A DNA stretch of 22,799 nucleotides from Bdellovibrionota bacterium (GCA_030836365.1 JAURQB010000031.1:1-22799); one strand, 5' to 3'; numbered from the stretch's first letter, positions 1 through 8,672 are shown. Numbers and translations are program-made. The notes: generated by a model from the letters alone, not told the origin.

Positions 1-602
1 ATAATTCAAAAATTACCTCAATTTTACTTTTCTTCTTTTATTCTTCTCACGCCAGAATTCTAGATTTTGCAGGAGGCCACGGTGTTTTTACACGATTAAT
101 GAGAGACATTGGTTTTAATTGTTTTTGGAGCGATGAGTTTGCTAAAAATATTCATTCCATTGGCTTTCAAGGAAGACTAGAGGACCGTAATACGCTTTTG
201 ACCTCTTTTGAAAGTTTTGAGCACTTTGATGGGCCGGCCAAAGAAATAGAGCGGTTACTAGGTACACAAGCGGATATATTCTTAAGCACTTCAATATATC
301 CGAAAAGCGTCGAGGAAATTAAAAAATGGCCTTATCTGGGTTCAAATCACGGGCAACACATTTCTTTTTATTCCATGAAGACTTTAGAGTTTATTGCCCA
401 AAAATATGGTTACTATTTGTACTCTGATCAAAAGAGTTATCACTTGCTTAGTCGTCGAAAATTTTTGGTGAATCCCATCACGACTTCAAAGGTGTTAAAA
501 AAGCTTGGGGCTTTCCAAATAATTAAAAAAGTGAAGCAGGGACTGACAGAAAAAGACTCCACTGCGCAGATACTTGCAAGTAACCAAGGAAAAGATAGTT
601 AA
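1..602 (+). CDS. SAM-dependent methyltransferase, Methyltransf_23-like (5' truncated by window)
   Basis: The frame is open from the first complete codon at position 3 to the TAA at 600-602, so the gene enters from outside the window; the ATG at 99 is internal. The visible N-terminal part reads ILDFAGGHGVFTRLM (about 51-101), the class I methyltransferase SAM-binding motif (LDxGxGxG-like). It is followed by WSDEF, the acidic end of strand 2, and later SFESFEHFDGP, which resembles the post-motif II region of Methyltransf_23 proteins. Such enzymes in polysaccharide loci usually O- or N-methylate a sugar or cap a glycan chain; the substrate cannot be read here. The next gene starts 1 nt after this stop, so they are probably cotranscribed. 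Confidence 0.75.
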   Translation, partial: NSKITSILLFFFYSSHARILDFAGGHGVFTRLMRDIGFNCFWSDEFAKNIHSIGFQGRLEDRNTLLTSFESFEHFDGPAKEIERLLGTQADIFLSTSIYPKSVEEIKKWPYLGSNHGQHISFYSMKTLEFIAQKYGYYLYSDQKSYHLLSRRKFLVNPITTSKVLKKLGAFQIIKKVKQGLTEKDSTAQILASNQGKDS

Positions 603-603
603 G

Positions 604-1767
604 ATGATAAAGATTAAAAAGTTAATATTCACTTTTCTCGGGTTGTTGGTTTCAATTTTTTTTCGTGCTGAAAAAAAGTTTGATCTCTGCTTCGTTCGCC
701 TTGATGCTATCGGTGATTATGTCTTATTTAGAAATTTTATGGCGTTTATGGCCAACTCAAACAAGGAAGATAAAAAGACAGTTGTTGTTATCGGTAATAT
801 TGCCTGGAGAGAATTAGCTGTAGAATATGATTCTTCAATAGTTGACCATTTTGTCTGGATTGATCGAAATAAATTTTATACTGATATTTTATACTTTTTT
901 AATAAGGTGAGAGAAATAAGGTCTTTTGTATCCTCAGAGCTAGTTGCCTCAGCAGTGAGTCGGGAGTTTTGGTTTAATGATTATGTCGTCAAATTATCAA
1001 GCTCACACCATAAAGTTGGTGTTCGTGGTGATTGTTTGAATATAGGAAAGACTGCTTATACAGTCGCAAATTATTTTTATGACGAGCTCGTTTCAATCCG
1101 CCCTAGCGAGCGATTTGAGTTTTTTAATAATCAAGACTTTTTTCAGACGCTGGCCCCAGGGTTTAAAATACAAAAGCCATTTTTTCCTTTGAGAGATAAT
1201 CATCAACCACGAAACAATATAGTGTTTTTTATTGGAGGTAGTGAAGAGTATAAAAGATGGAATGTTAACTTTTTTGCACGACTTGCTATTGACCTTTCAC
1301 GAGAGTACCCAAATCTTAAGCCGATTATATGTGGAGGAAAAGGGGATCAGGAGGACGCAAGTCGATTTGAGAGGCTTTTTAATTTAGAAGCCTCTGGAAA
1401 AATAAAAAATGAGGTGGGGAAAACTACTTTAGTTGATCTTGTTAGTATTATGTCAAGGACAGAAGTATTAATCTCGAATGAGACAAGTGCACCGCATATC
1501 GCTGTTGCTGCTAATGTTCCATGTGTTTACGTTATCACAAATGGAGGAATCGCAAAAAGATTTACCCCTTACCCCAAAGAAGTTCATGGTGGTTACCATG
1601 CGATTACATTTAATGATGAAGGTAAAAAAAATGCCTCACAAGAAAATAATAAATATGAAGTATCAAGCAGTGATATTCAAGATGACGTATCAAAAGCTGA
1701 TATCAATTTGATTACGCCACGTTTTGCTTTCACCCAAATCACCGATTTTAAAAATGAACAAAATTAA
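604..1767 (+). CDS. glycosyltransferase family 9 (heptosyltransferase-like)
   Basis: A 387-residue GT-B enzyme. The N-terminus carries the GT9 signature FDLCFVRLDAIGDYVL (about residues 26-41). The C-terminal half has the nucleotide-sugar-binding pattern: IVFFIGGSEEYKRWNV, then IICGGKGDQED, then LVDLVSIMSRTEVLISNETS with the SAPHIA turn, where GT9 enzymes read D/N-(S/T)-GPxH. GT9 transferases use ADP-heptose or related sugars and act on lipid-linked acceptors at the cytoplasmic face. I chose the ATG at 604 (AAGGA at 586-590) over an in-frame TTG at 574, which would overlap the upstream gene by 29 nt. The C-terminal tail after about residue 340 is polar and not conserved in the family. Acceptor and donor are unknown. 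Confidence 0.85.
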   Translation: MIKIKKLIFTFLGLLVSIFFRAEKKFDLCFVRLDAIGDYVLFRNFMAFMANSNKEDKKTVVVIGNIAWRELAVEYDSSIVDHFVWIDRNKFYTDILYFFNKVREIRSFVSSELVASAVSREFWFNDYVVKLSSSHHKVGVRGDCLNIGKTAYTVANYFYDELVSIRPSERFEFFNNQDFFQTLAPGFKIQKPFFPLRDNHQPRNNIVFFIGGSEEYKRWNVNFFARLAIDLSREYPNLKPIICGGKGDQEDASRFERLFNLEASGKIKNEVGKTTLVDLVSIMSRTEVLISNETSAPHIAVAANVPCVYVITNGGIAKRFTPYPKEVHGGYHAITFNDEGKKNASQENNKYEVSSSDIQDDVSKADINLITPRFAFTQITDFKNEQN

Positions 1768-3016
1768 TCTAATCGATAAACTTCAAACTTCAAGTAAAGC
1801 CTTTTCTCTTAGGGGCTTTCATCCCTATCTGTTCTTTCTTTTATGCTCTATCGTTTTCCTCTTGAACCCTTTTATGGGTGCGCTCTTTGGTGTACTTTCT
1901 TTCACACAATTAAAGCGCTCGTTATTTCTTATTTTTATTCCTGCTCTGTTAGGCCTAATCTTGGCCTCTCAGGTTTCGACAGGTTCTGACACAACGGACA
2001 TCTATCGCTACTTTATTAAATTTAGCAAGCTTAACGATTATGATATTTTAAAAAACCTTTCGATGTCCAGGTTCGTTGAGGAGAGTAGAATATTCCTTTA
2101 TTTTAGTTATTTGATTAAAGAAGTTTCAAGTGTCGGTGGTGTTATTTATCTTTGGATGACAATGCCTTTTTGCTTGATATTTCTCATGATCAAATCGACA
2201 TCAAAAAATAACGTAAAAATGATTCTTGTCATGCTGATAGTTCAGTTCATTGGTATCATGAACTTTCCTGAAATGGGTGAGTGGCAAAAACAAAACAACG
2301 CTGTTGCGATATTATTTTTTGCCATGATGTTAATTCAAAATAAATCAAAACCGGGATGGGGATTTCTGACTTTAGCGTTTGCTTTTCATTATTCAATGTT
2401 GCCATTACTTCCATTAGTTATTTTTTCTTTCCTGACTAAAGACAAAAAGGCTTATATTATTTCACTTGGTTTTGCCGTGCTGCTAAGTTTTTGGGATTTC
2501 AATCAAGTCATTAAGTCAGGTTTATGCTCATCGTTTGAACTCCTACCAAAGTTTGGATGCGCAAGACTTGATAAATATTCAAATTTTCAAAACTGGAAAT
2601 TAACGGCGAAGCAGCATCTAAGCTACTTTCTCTTATTGATTGCTATCTTTTTTCCATCAATTGTTCGAATTTTTAAAAATAAAGCTAGCTTGATTGAAAG
2701 GTTTGGTTTTTTATATCTACTTTTTCTAATTGCTAATCTCTCGAACGCTCATAATTTTATTCGCTTCATTTGGAGTGCATTTCCTGTAGGTGCTGTAGGG
2801 CTTATCTACTTTTTTAAAGAAAATAAATTCTCCTACAGACGACAAGTTTTCGCTGTTGTGGCACTTCTTTTTATTGGGCATAATATCGCCTCATTATATT
2901 TGCGAACCCATCGTCCAACTTACCAAAGTGAATATGCTGGAGGTAAGCTAACTAATTTATTTACTTATAATATTTTTGATTACTGGAAACTTGTTGAAGG
3001 GCCGAAGAAAAAATGA
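1754..3016 (+). CDS. EpsG-family polysaccharide polymerase (Wzy-like membrane protein)
   Basis: About 420 residues with roughly ten hydrophobic segments, so an integral inner-membrane protein. The segment SDTTDIYRYF (residues 78-87) matches the D-x(2-3)-D-x-x-R-Y pattern after the first helices of EpsG/Wzy-type polymerases. EpsG is the Bacillus exopolysaccharide polymerase family, found also as Wzy in Gram-negative O-antigen clusters. I infer that it joins lipid-linked repeat units in the periplasm. The start is the ATG at 1754, overlapping the preceding stop by 14 nt; an in-frame TTG at 1724 is possible but neither has a clear ribosome binding site. Its last codons overlap the next ATG (ATGA at 3013-3016), indicating translational coupling. 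The window also holds a Wzy_C-family protein (5841-7058), so which one polymerises must be tested. Confidence 0.75.
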   Translation: MNKINLIDKLQTSSKAFSLRGFHPYLFFLLCSIVFLLNPFMGALFGVLSFTQLKRSLFLIFIPALLGLILASQVSTGSDTTDIYRYFIKFSKLNDYDILKNLSMSRFVEESRIFLYFSYLIKEVSSVGGVIYLWMTMPFCLIFLMIKSTSKNNVKMILVMLIVQFIGIMNFPEMGEWQKQNNAVAILFFAMMLIQNKSKPGWGFLTLAFAFHYSMLPLLPLVIFSFLTKDKKAYIISLGFAVLLSFWDFNQVIKSGLCSSFELLPKFGCARLDKYSNFQNWKLTAKQHLSYFLLLIAIFFPSIVRIFKNKASLIERFGFLYLLFLIANLSNAHNFIRFIWSAFPVGAVGLIYFFKENKFSYRRQVFAVVALLFIGHNIASLYLRTHRPTYQSEYAGGKLTNLFTYNIFDYWKLVEGPKKK

Positions 3017-3792
3017 AATTATCAATCATAACAATTACCTTTAACAATTATGAAGAATTAGTTGAGACCTGCAACAGTTTAAAAGATATCTCTATCCAAT
3101 TTGAACATGTGATTATTAACGGTGGTGATTGCTCGCAAACAAAGAGTTTTCTTCGTCGTTACAGAGAAGATCAGGATGTCGTTTGCATCAGTGAGCCTGA
3201 TAAGGGAATCTATGATGCTTTTAATAAAGGAGTCTTAAATTCAACTGGTGATTACATCTCCTTTTTAAATAGTGGTGATCTACTAAATGACCTAACTTAT
3301 TATGAGGATGCGATTAAATTGATTAAAAACGAAGGGCTTACATTTGTTCACAGCGGAATTTTATTTGATGATCAAAAATACGGCAAATATAAATTACACC
3401 CCAAGAAAGGTGATAACCCAGGACTGGGGATGCTTTACATGCATCCATCAATGGTTGTTACACGAACAGTTTTTGATGAAGTGGGTATTTTTAATTTGAA
3501 TTATAAGATTGCTGGTGATTTTGATTGGGCCTGTCGATTATGGAAAAAGAAATATTCAAATAAATTTACTAAGCGCTATCCAGTTCTAATGAATAATCGA
3601 GGTGTTTCAAGTCAAAATGAAACTCAGGCGCTTTTTGAGTGCAGACAATCGTTAATAAAAAATAATCTTTATACAGGAATAACTCGGATTTATTTTCTAA
3701 AAAGAAATTTAAAATATAGGATTCGAAGAATCCTTGGAGTATTAGATATTTTTAGGCTTGGTAAATTTTATAAAAAAATATCAACTTATTAA
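3013..3792 (+). CDS. glycosyltransferase family 2 (WcaE/PGL-like)
   Basis: A 259-residue GT-A fold enzyme. The start MKLSIITITFNNYEEL is the first beta strand and nucleotide-binding turn of GT2. EPDKGIYDAFNKG (about residues 61-73) is the hallmark of the colanic-acid WcaE-like subgroup. DYISFLNSGD has N86-S-G-D89 in place of the usual DXD metal-binding motif, as in that subgroup. AGDFDWACRLW corresponds to the ED/acceptor region. It has no membrane segment and probably acts at the cytoplasmic membrane surface. It starts at the ATG overlapping the upstream TGA. Its 3' end overlaps the end of the convergent gene by 12 nt. The sugar specificity is unknown. Confidence 0.88.
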   Translation: MKLSIITITFNNYEELVETCNSLKDISIQFEHVIINGGDCSQTKSFLRRYREDQDVVCISEPDKGIYDAFNKGVLNSTGDYISFLNSGDLLNDLTYYEDAIKLIKNEGLTFVHSGILFDDQKYGKYKLHPKKGDNPGLGMLYMHPSMVVTRTVFDEVGIFNLNYKIAGDFDWACRLWKKKYSNKFTKRYPVLMNNRGVSSQNETQALFECRQSLIKNNLYTGITRIYFLKRNLKYRIRRILGVLDIFRLGKFYKKISTY

Positions 3793-4689
3793 TTTTTTTG
3801 ATCTTAATAGAGCTTTAAAAATTCCATAAACTCTTCCCGTCAGGGAGCTCAAGGGAAATAAGACTGATTTAAATTCAAATTTACACATTAAGTAAATAGT
3901 TTTTAAAAATGGTACTGTCAGCATTTCGATTAGTTCAAACAATACCTTGGCTTTTCGCTCCATAATGATCCACTTTACAACTAGTGCACCTTTACCGACA
4001 CCATATCGAAATGATTTTTTTACATTTTGTTTAACTGGCCCAAAGTTTGGTCTTACATGATAAACTTTCAAGGTTTTGTCATAAGCCATTGGAATTTTAT
4101 TAAAGTAAGCCTTCCACGTAAGATCAGTTTCTTCTCCGCTTCCCCAGAAAGCACCGATGCCAAAATTTTCGGAAAACTTTCCTAACTTAATGAAGGTTTC
4201 TTCATTTATGCAGAAATTTGAGCCCATCAGAAGTTTTGAGTTTCTAAATTTATTAAGGTTTCCACCATAGTCATGCCTTGGGCTGTAGAATTCCAAGTTA
4301 TCTTCTCTGATTATACTACCCGCTATTATTTTTACATTTGAATGGAGTATGATTGCACCAAGTAAGTTTTTAGAGTAATGCTTATCAAGATGGCCATCAT
4401 CATCACAAAAAATGATCCAGGAGTTTTTGAAATCCCCGGAAAGAGGTATCTTATTTCGGGCACTTGAAACACTTTTATTGTGAAAGTTAATTTTTTTTAT
4501 TTTTGAGCTTTGAGATTGAATCTCTTTGAGATCAATTGGGATTTCGTTTTGGTCAATGATGATAATTTCATCAACATATTTTTGGTTCAGGATACTTTTC
4601 AAGCACCTTTTGACGTAAAAAGGGTCTCTTCCGTAGCTATTAACTAGGTATCGAAATTTAAGATGTTGATGATTTGTTTTCATTTCCAT
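3781..4689 (-). CDS. glycosyltransferase family 2
   Basis: About 302 residues. Visible GT-A features: the strand-turn LVNSYGRDPFYVKRCLKSIL, VDEIIIIDQNE, the donor-loop segment NKSVSSARNK, and the metal-binding motif CDDDGHLD with D96-D97-D98 (GT2 DXD). The C-terminal half has FGIGAFWGSGEETDLTWKA, the usual E/ED acceptor-base region. I use the ATG at 4689 (another ATG at 4683 is equally possible); a TTG at 4722 would lengthen it by 11 residues. No strong ribosome binding site was found. The gene lies on the strand opposite to both neighbours, overlaps the previous gene's end by 12 nt and is divergent from the GT4 gene across 52 nt, so it needs its own promoter in that gap. Confidence 0.85.
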   Translation of the reverse strand: MEMKTNHQHLKFRYLVNSYGRDPFYVKRCLKSILNQKYVDEIIIIDQNEIPIDLKEIQSQSSKIKKINFHNKSVSSARNKIPLSGDFKNSWIIFCDDDGHLDKHYSKNLLGAIILHSNVKIIAGSIIREDNLEFYSPRHDYGGNLNKFRNSKLLMGSNFCINEETFIKLGKFSENFGIGAFWGSGEETDLTWKAYFNKIPMAYDKTLKVYHVRPNFGPVKQNVKKSFRYGVGKGALVVKWIIMERKAKVLFELIEMLTVPFLKTIYLMCKFEFKSVLFPLSSLTGRVYGIFKALLRSKKLIS

Positions 4690-4741
4690 TACAATATTAG
4701 CTAATTGTCTTTTATGAGGCAAAGCTAATTTAGGAAAATAA

Positions 4742-5848
4742 ATGAAGGTTGCACTTTATCATGATTGGTTAACTGGGTTTCGTGGAGGAGAGCGGGTTTT
4801 AGAAGCATTTTGCGAGTTATTTCCCGATGCCCCTATTTATACTTTAATTCACCAAGAAGGTGTTTCAAGTTCAGTTATTGATCAAAAAACGATATATACA
4901 AGTAAGCTAAACAAAATTCCTAATATACAAAATAATTATCGAAAATTTCTCCCTGCTTTTCCTCATGTTATCAAGAGTTTTAAACTTAAAGATAAGTACG
5001 ATCTTATTCTAAGTTCCTCTCATTGTGTGATCAAGGGAATTGAAAAGTCAGCAGGGGCAACTCATATCTCTTATATACACAGCCCAATGAGGTATATGTA
5101 TGATCAATTTGATAACTATTTCGGTAAAAATGCTCCACGGTATCAACAACTGGGGGCAAAAGTTTTTAGACGTTACCTAACAAGTTGGGATATCAACAGT
5201 AATAAAAATGTTGATCATATGATTGCTAATTCTAATTTTGTTCAGAGTCGAATAACAAAATACTATCAAAGAGATTCATCAGTCATTCATCCTTTTGTTG
5301 ATCTTGAGGATTTTAAAGAATTTGAAAAAATTCCACCCCATAAGAGTGATTATTTTATTATTCTCAGTGCATTTGCCCCAAACAAAAAAGTGGAACTTGC
5401 CATTAGGGCGTTCAACAAAAATGGCAAAAAATTAAAAATAATCGGATCTGGCCAGCAAGAGAATTATCTTAGAGAAATTGCGAAAAATAATATTGAGTTT
5501 TTAGGAAATCTCGAGCGAAGCGAGGTTATTAAATATTTGTCACAGGCTCAAGCATTAATTTTTCCCGGAGTTGAGGATTTTGGAATTGTTCCTCTTGAGT
5601 CGATGGCCGCAGGAACACCTGTCATTGCCTTTAAAGCCGGAGGGGTTTTAGAAACGTTGACAAATAAAGTATGTGAGTTTTTTGACGAGTCAACAGTGGA
5701 ATCATTAAACAGTGGTATTGAAAATTTTAATTTGAAAAACTTTTCCCATAATGAACTTAGACATCAATCAGAAAAATTTTCTCGAGATATTTTTAAAAGA
5801 AAAATAATGGACGAGATCAAATTCAAAATGGGCGGATCACTTGGTTAA
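4742..5848 (+). CDS. glycosyltransferase family 4 (WbaZ/mannosyltransferase-like)
   Basis: A 368-residue GT-B retaining transferase. The N-terminus VALYHDWLTGFRGGERVLEA is highly typical of the WbaZ/GDP-mannose-dependent subgroup. The C-terminal donor domain runs from ILSAFAPNKKVELAIRAF through LKIIGSGQ and IEFLGNL to the catalytic EX7E motif EDFGIVPLE (E278 and E286) and the AAGTPVIAFKAGG loop. It probably adds mannose or a related hexose from a GDP-sugar to the lipid-linked oligosaccharide; the donor is inferred from subgroup resemblance only. The start ATG has AGGA at 4732-4735, six nt upstream. The stop overlaps the next start by 8 nt. Confidence 0.92.
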   Translation: MKVALYHDWLTGFRGGERVLEAFCELFPDAPIYTLIHQEGVSSSVIDQKTIYTSKLNKIPNIQNNYRKFLPAFPHVIKSFKLKDKYDLILSSSHCVIKGIEKSAGATHISYIHSPMRYMYDQFDNYFGKNAPRYQQLGAKVFRRYLTSWDINSNKNVDHMIANSNFVQSRITKYYQRDSSVIHPFVDLEDFKEFEKIPPHKSDYFIILSAFAPNKKVELAIRAFNKNGKKLKIIGSGQQENYLREIAKNNIEFLGNLERSEVIKYLSQAQALIFPGVEDFGIVPLESMAAGTPVIAFKAGGVLETLTNKVCEFFDESTVESLNSGIENFNLKNFSHNELRHQSEKFSRDIFKRKIMDEIKFKMGGSLG

Positions 5849-7058
5849 TTTAGTTTCTAATAGATATTTAAAAATTCTGATATGCCTCGCCGCAACCACC
5901 CTTTGTGTAACCTTTCTTTCGAATTCGGGCTTAAATGCTTTCTTTTTAATGTTTGGAATTGCTTCTCTTTTTTCGATGCGAAAAGAAATATTTAATATTG
6001 ATCGAAGTGTTTTTATCCTCACTGCTTTGCTCTTTATGTCTGGTTTAGTGAGTAATTTATACAATTTTTCAGAACTAGATAATTTAAGCAAGTCTTTTCG
6101 CGGGTTGCGTTTTTTCTTTTTTGCGCCTTTTTTTGTTAGTTCATTTTATTTGATTCTTGATTATTACAAAAAAACTGACCTACAAAAAAGTAATGTATTT
6201 AATTGGTTTCTAATTTTGACTAGCATCGCCTCTATCAGTGGCTTAATCGGTCTCTATACGGGATTCAATTATCTAAGGTTTAAGCCCATCAATCATCATG
6301 TTAGAAATGCGGGAATGTATGGTATGTACATGACCTATGCCTATGGTATTTCATTGTTTCTCACTCTTAATTTGGGTGCTTTAATACATTACAAGAGATT
6401 TAAAAATTATATTAATTTTCCGATTCTTTTATGCTCAGCGATGATAAATTTAGTTGGTCTTTATTTTTCCTACACTAGGGGAGCATTGCTAGGACTTGTT
6501 TTTAGTATTCCTTTTTTACTTGTGAAAAGTAAAAAACAATTAATTATTCTTCTCATTACCGTCGTGACTTTTTTATCCGGGTTTGTTTTTTATACAGAAT
6601 CAGGCAAAAAATTATTTTTTAGCCCAAAGAGGATTAGATCCAATATGGAGAGGATTGCCTTTTTTAAAGGAGCGGTTTACGGATTTTTAGAGTCGCCAGT
6701 AGTTGGATTAGGAGTTAAGAATATTGAGCCAAATATGACGCGCTTAAAAATTAAAAATAATGTTGAAGACCACAAACCTGGGCACAGTCACAATATTTAT
6801 CTCGAAGTGCTTGCCACACAAGGGGCATTTGGTATTACTTTTCTTTTATTGTTTTTATTATATTCTTTTAAAGCATCTCTCATGATTAAAGGCCCTGAAT
6901 CCTTTATTGCTCTTGGATTTTTTTCAAACTTCTGCCTTAGTGGGTTATTTCAAAATACTTTCGGAGACAGTGAGAACTTACAGTTTATGCTTATCATTTG
7001 GGCGCTCTTCATGGGCAGATATTTAATTAATAAGCGTTCTTATTCAAGAAGCCTTTAA
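5841..7058 (+). CDS. O-antigen ligase / Wzy_C family membrane protein
   Basis: A 405-residue polytopic protein with about ten hydrophobic helices. The conserved Wzy_C region is clear: SYTRGALLGL (R in the helix preceding the large periplasmic loop), PVVGLGVKN, and GHSHNIYLEVLATQGAFG with H315-S-H317-N318, the catalytic-histidine motif of WaaL ligases. Family members either transfer the finished glycan from undecaprenyl pyrophosphate to lipid A core or polymerise. The start is a TTG at 5841, preceded by GGCGGA; the next in-frame ATG is residue 46 and would delete the first helix. It overlaps the upstream GT4 by 8 nt and the convergent phosphotransferase gene by 32 nt at the 3' end. Confidence 0.85.
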   Translation: MVNLVSNRYLKILICLAATTLCVTFLSNSGLNAFFLMFGIASLFSMRKEIFNIDRSVFILTALLFMSGLVSNLYNFSELDNLSKSFRGLRFFFFAPFFVSSFYLILDYYKKTDLQKSNVFNWFLILTSIASISGLIGLYTGFNYLRFKPINHHVRNAGMYGMYMTYAYGISLFLTLNLGALIHYKRFKNYINFPILLCSAMINLVGLYFSYTRGALLGLVFSIPFLLVKSKKQLIILLITVVTFLSGFVFYTESGKKLFFSPKRIRSNMERIAFFKGAVYGFLESPVVGLGVKNIEPNMTRLKIKNNVEDHKPGHSHNIYLEVLATQGAFGITFLLLFLLYSFKASLMIKGPESFIALGFFSNFCLSGLFQNTFGDSENLQFMLIIWALFMGRYLINKRSYSRSL

Positions 7059-8376
7059 TAAAAGTCATCAAAATAATCTTCACATCTAAAAGTAGTGACC
7101 ATGATTTAATATATTTGATGTCATAGTCAATTCTTGTTTTTATACATGTATCACCACGAAGCCCATTAACTTGAGCAAGGCCTGTAATTCCTGCCTTCAT
7201 TCGGTGTCTTAGCATATAGTCAGGAATTTCTTGTTTGAATTCATTTACAAAGTGAGGGCGCTCAGGTCTTGGGCCGACAAGACTCATGTCTCCTACAAAT
7301 ACATTCCAAAGTTGAGGGAGTTCATCTAGGCTGGTTTTTCTGAGAAAGGCTCCTAGTGGTGTAATCCTCGGATTATTTTTCGATGACCATGTTGTAATGT
7401 CTTCGTTTTTTCTGGCCATATTCATGGATCTAAATTTCCACATCTTGAATTTTTTGCCGTCGAGCCCCATTCGCTCTTGCCCATAAAAAATATGGCCTTT
7501 TGAAGTAAATTTAATGAGTAGTGAGATGGTTAAAAGGATAGGTGAAATTAAAATTAAACCAACTCCTGTTGAGCAAATATCAAAAACTCTTTTTAAAATC
7601 CAATTTGATCCACTTATTGGGGCTTGGTTTAAGGAGATCACAGGGATTCCCTCAAATAAGGATACCTCAGCTCCGATGACGGCATGATCAAACTCTGGGA
7701 TGATTTGGATAGAAACGTTTTCATTATGAAAGCGTCTTAGGACTTTATCCATTACTTTCTGGTTATCTAATTTGAAGCCTAAAATAATAGAATCATAAGC
7801 AATAGAACCCTCTGACTGAAGAAAGGGTTCAATTTGATTCAAGTCTGTGACAACTTTCTTAATCACAATACCTGTATCTTTCAAGGATTTAAGAGAACGC
7901 ACGTAATTTTGTAATTGAGCACCATTACCAATAATAAGGCAATTTCTCGTGTTGTACCCTTTCTTTCTCAGATATCTGAGTAGGCTTCTCTGAATCAATC
8001 TAATTGAGGGCATGAGAAATAGAGTAGAGGAAATATATGTGGCCAGCAAAATTCTTGAGAGTCTTATGGGTTCTATAAAATAGAGGATAAGAGTTAAGAC
8101 TAGTCCAGCCTCAATATTTGATTTGAGAGAGTTCCAAATTTCAATTTTTCTATCTTTAAATCGCCATGATTCGTACAGTTTATTTTTTGACTGAAAATAT
8201 AACGTTAGGGCCGAAGGTATTATCGAATACTTGAAAAACTCAAACGAAGAGATGGATTCATGTCCATTTAGAATATTAAATCTGAAAAAGTATGCTCCAT
8301 TCCAAAGAAGAGTGATAACTGAAATATCAGCAATCTTTTGCAGGAAGTTAAATTGTTTTTCGTACGTCTTAAGCAT
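7027..8376 (-). CDS. undecaprenyl-phosphate sugar phosphotransferase (WcaJ/WbaP-type polyprenyl glycosylphosphotransferase)
   Basis: A 449-residue enzyme that starts repeat-unit synthesis by moving a sugar-1-phosphate from a UDP-sugar to undecaprenyl phosphate. The N-terminal half has about four membrane helices and a Rossmann-like CoA-binding-type domain (CLIIGNGAQLQNY). The C-terminal catalytic PGT domain begins at KRVFDI (K262) with a re-entrant helix, then FYGQERMGLDGKKFKMWKFR, the catalytic D351-E352 in SLDELPQLWN, and GPRPERP (about 368-374). Length and layout are those of full-length WcaJ/WbaP proteins, larger than short PglC-type ones. The start ATG has AGGTGG at 8388-8383, six nt away. 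The sugar (glucose, galactose or HexNAc) cannot be decided here. It overlaps the convergent gene by 32 nt. Confidence 0.92.
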   Translation of the reverse strand: MLKTYEKQFNFLQKIADISVITLLWNGAYFFRFNILNGHESISSFEFFKYSIIPSALTLYFQSKNKLYESWRFKDRKIEIWNSLKSNIEAGLVLTLILYFIEPIRLSRILLATYISSTLFLMPSIRLIQRSLLRYLRKKGYNTRNCLIIGNGAQLQNYVRSLKSLKDTGIVIKKVVTDLNQIEPFLQSEGSIAYDSIILGFKLDNQKVMDKVLRRFHNENVSIQIIPEFDHAVIGAEVSLFEGIPVISLNQAPISGSNWILKRVFDICSTGVGLILISPILLTISLLIKFTSKGHIFYGQERMGLDGKKFKMWKFRSMNMARKNEDITTWSSKNNPRITPLGAFLRKTSLDELPQLWNVFVGDMSLVGPRPERPHFVNEFKQEIPDYMLRHRMKAGITGLAQVNGLRGDTCIKTRIDYDIKYIKSWSLLLDVKIILMTFIKGFLNKNAY

Positions 8377-8382
8377 GAGTAT

Positions 8383-8388
8383 CCACCT
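8383..8388 (-). promoter_or_regulatory. strong ribosome binding site of the phosphotransferase gene
   Basis: On the minus strand the sequence reads AGGTGG six nt before the ATG that ends at 8376. It is one of the best Shine-Dalgarno matches in the window and fixes the start of the initiating transferase. Confidence 0.7.
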
Positions 8389-8400
8389 AAATTAAATTCT

Positions 8401-8406
8401 ATTGTA
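8401..8406 (-). promoter_or_regulatory. possible -10 element upstream of the phosphotransferase gene
   Basis: The minus strand has TACAAT, one mismatch from TATAAT, about 25 nt upstream of the ATG. The upstream -35 candidate (TAGTCC at an 18-nt spacing) matches poorly. This divergent gap (8377-8436) must hold at least the promoter for the minus-strand gene, but the exact site is uncertain. Confidence 0.25.
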
Positions 8407-8436
8407 TGAAATGTTAATTGTGTAGGACTAAATAGA

Positions 8437-8672
8437 ATGAATACCCATGTCTTTTTAGTGCATTGCGCCTACGTAGGGGGAAGTACTTTTTAAACGATAA
8501 TGTTTTTATTTTTACTCTAGTAAATAACATTCAAGGTTGCTACTATTTTCGACCAATGGAAGATCGTTTTAAAGATTTAAGATATTTAAATAAACCTAAA
8601 GCTGGATGGCCTGCTTTTTTAGGCGCGTTAGGAATAGAAAGGTTCTTAGTATGCCTGAAGGGGTCACTGATA
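8437..8672 (+). pseudogene. short 5' coding fragment with apparent frameshift (glycosyltransferase-like N-terminus?)
   Basis: An ATG at 8437 with AGGA at 8424-8427 (9-nt spacing) opens a frame reading MNTHVFLVHCAYVGGSTF and stopping at TAA 8491-8493. It looks like the first strand and glycine-rich turn of a GT-B glycosyltransferase. One extra T in the T5 run 8487-8491 would join it to the frame reading FLNDNVFIFTLV and on, which is open without a stop into the gene at 8673. I therefore see either the remnant of another gene whose 3' part is lost, an N-terminal extension of the next protein with a frameshift, or a sequencing error. The fragment beyond residue 18 is not recognised. There is no independent proof that it is translated. 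Confidence 0.4.
8657..8663 (+). promoter_or_regulatory. ribosome binding site supporting the start at 8673
   Basis: GAAGGGG lies nine nt before the ATG at 8673. The alternative earlier starts in the same frame (TTG 8463, ATG 8556) have no comparable site, so this favours the shorter protein. Confidence 0.5.

Noticed and set aside
5837..6091. 84-codon open frame on the minus strand inside the ligase gene
   Set aside because: It lies wholly antisense to a well-supported membrane protein, has no recognisable motif, and such frames are common in A/T-rich coding DNA.
8463..8477. Palindrome CCTACGTAGG and G-rich stretch, considered as a JUMPstart/ops element
   Set aside because: It does not match the ops core GGCGGTAG on either strand and lies inside or beside a coding fragment; the 10-bp palindrome alone is not evidence.
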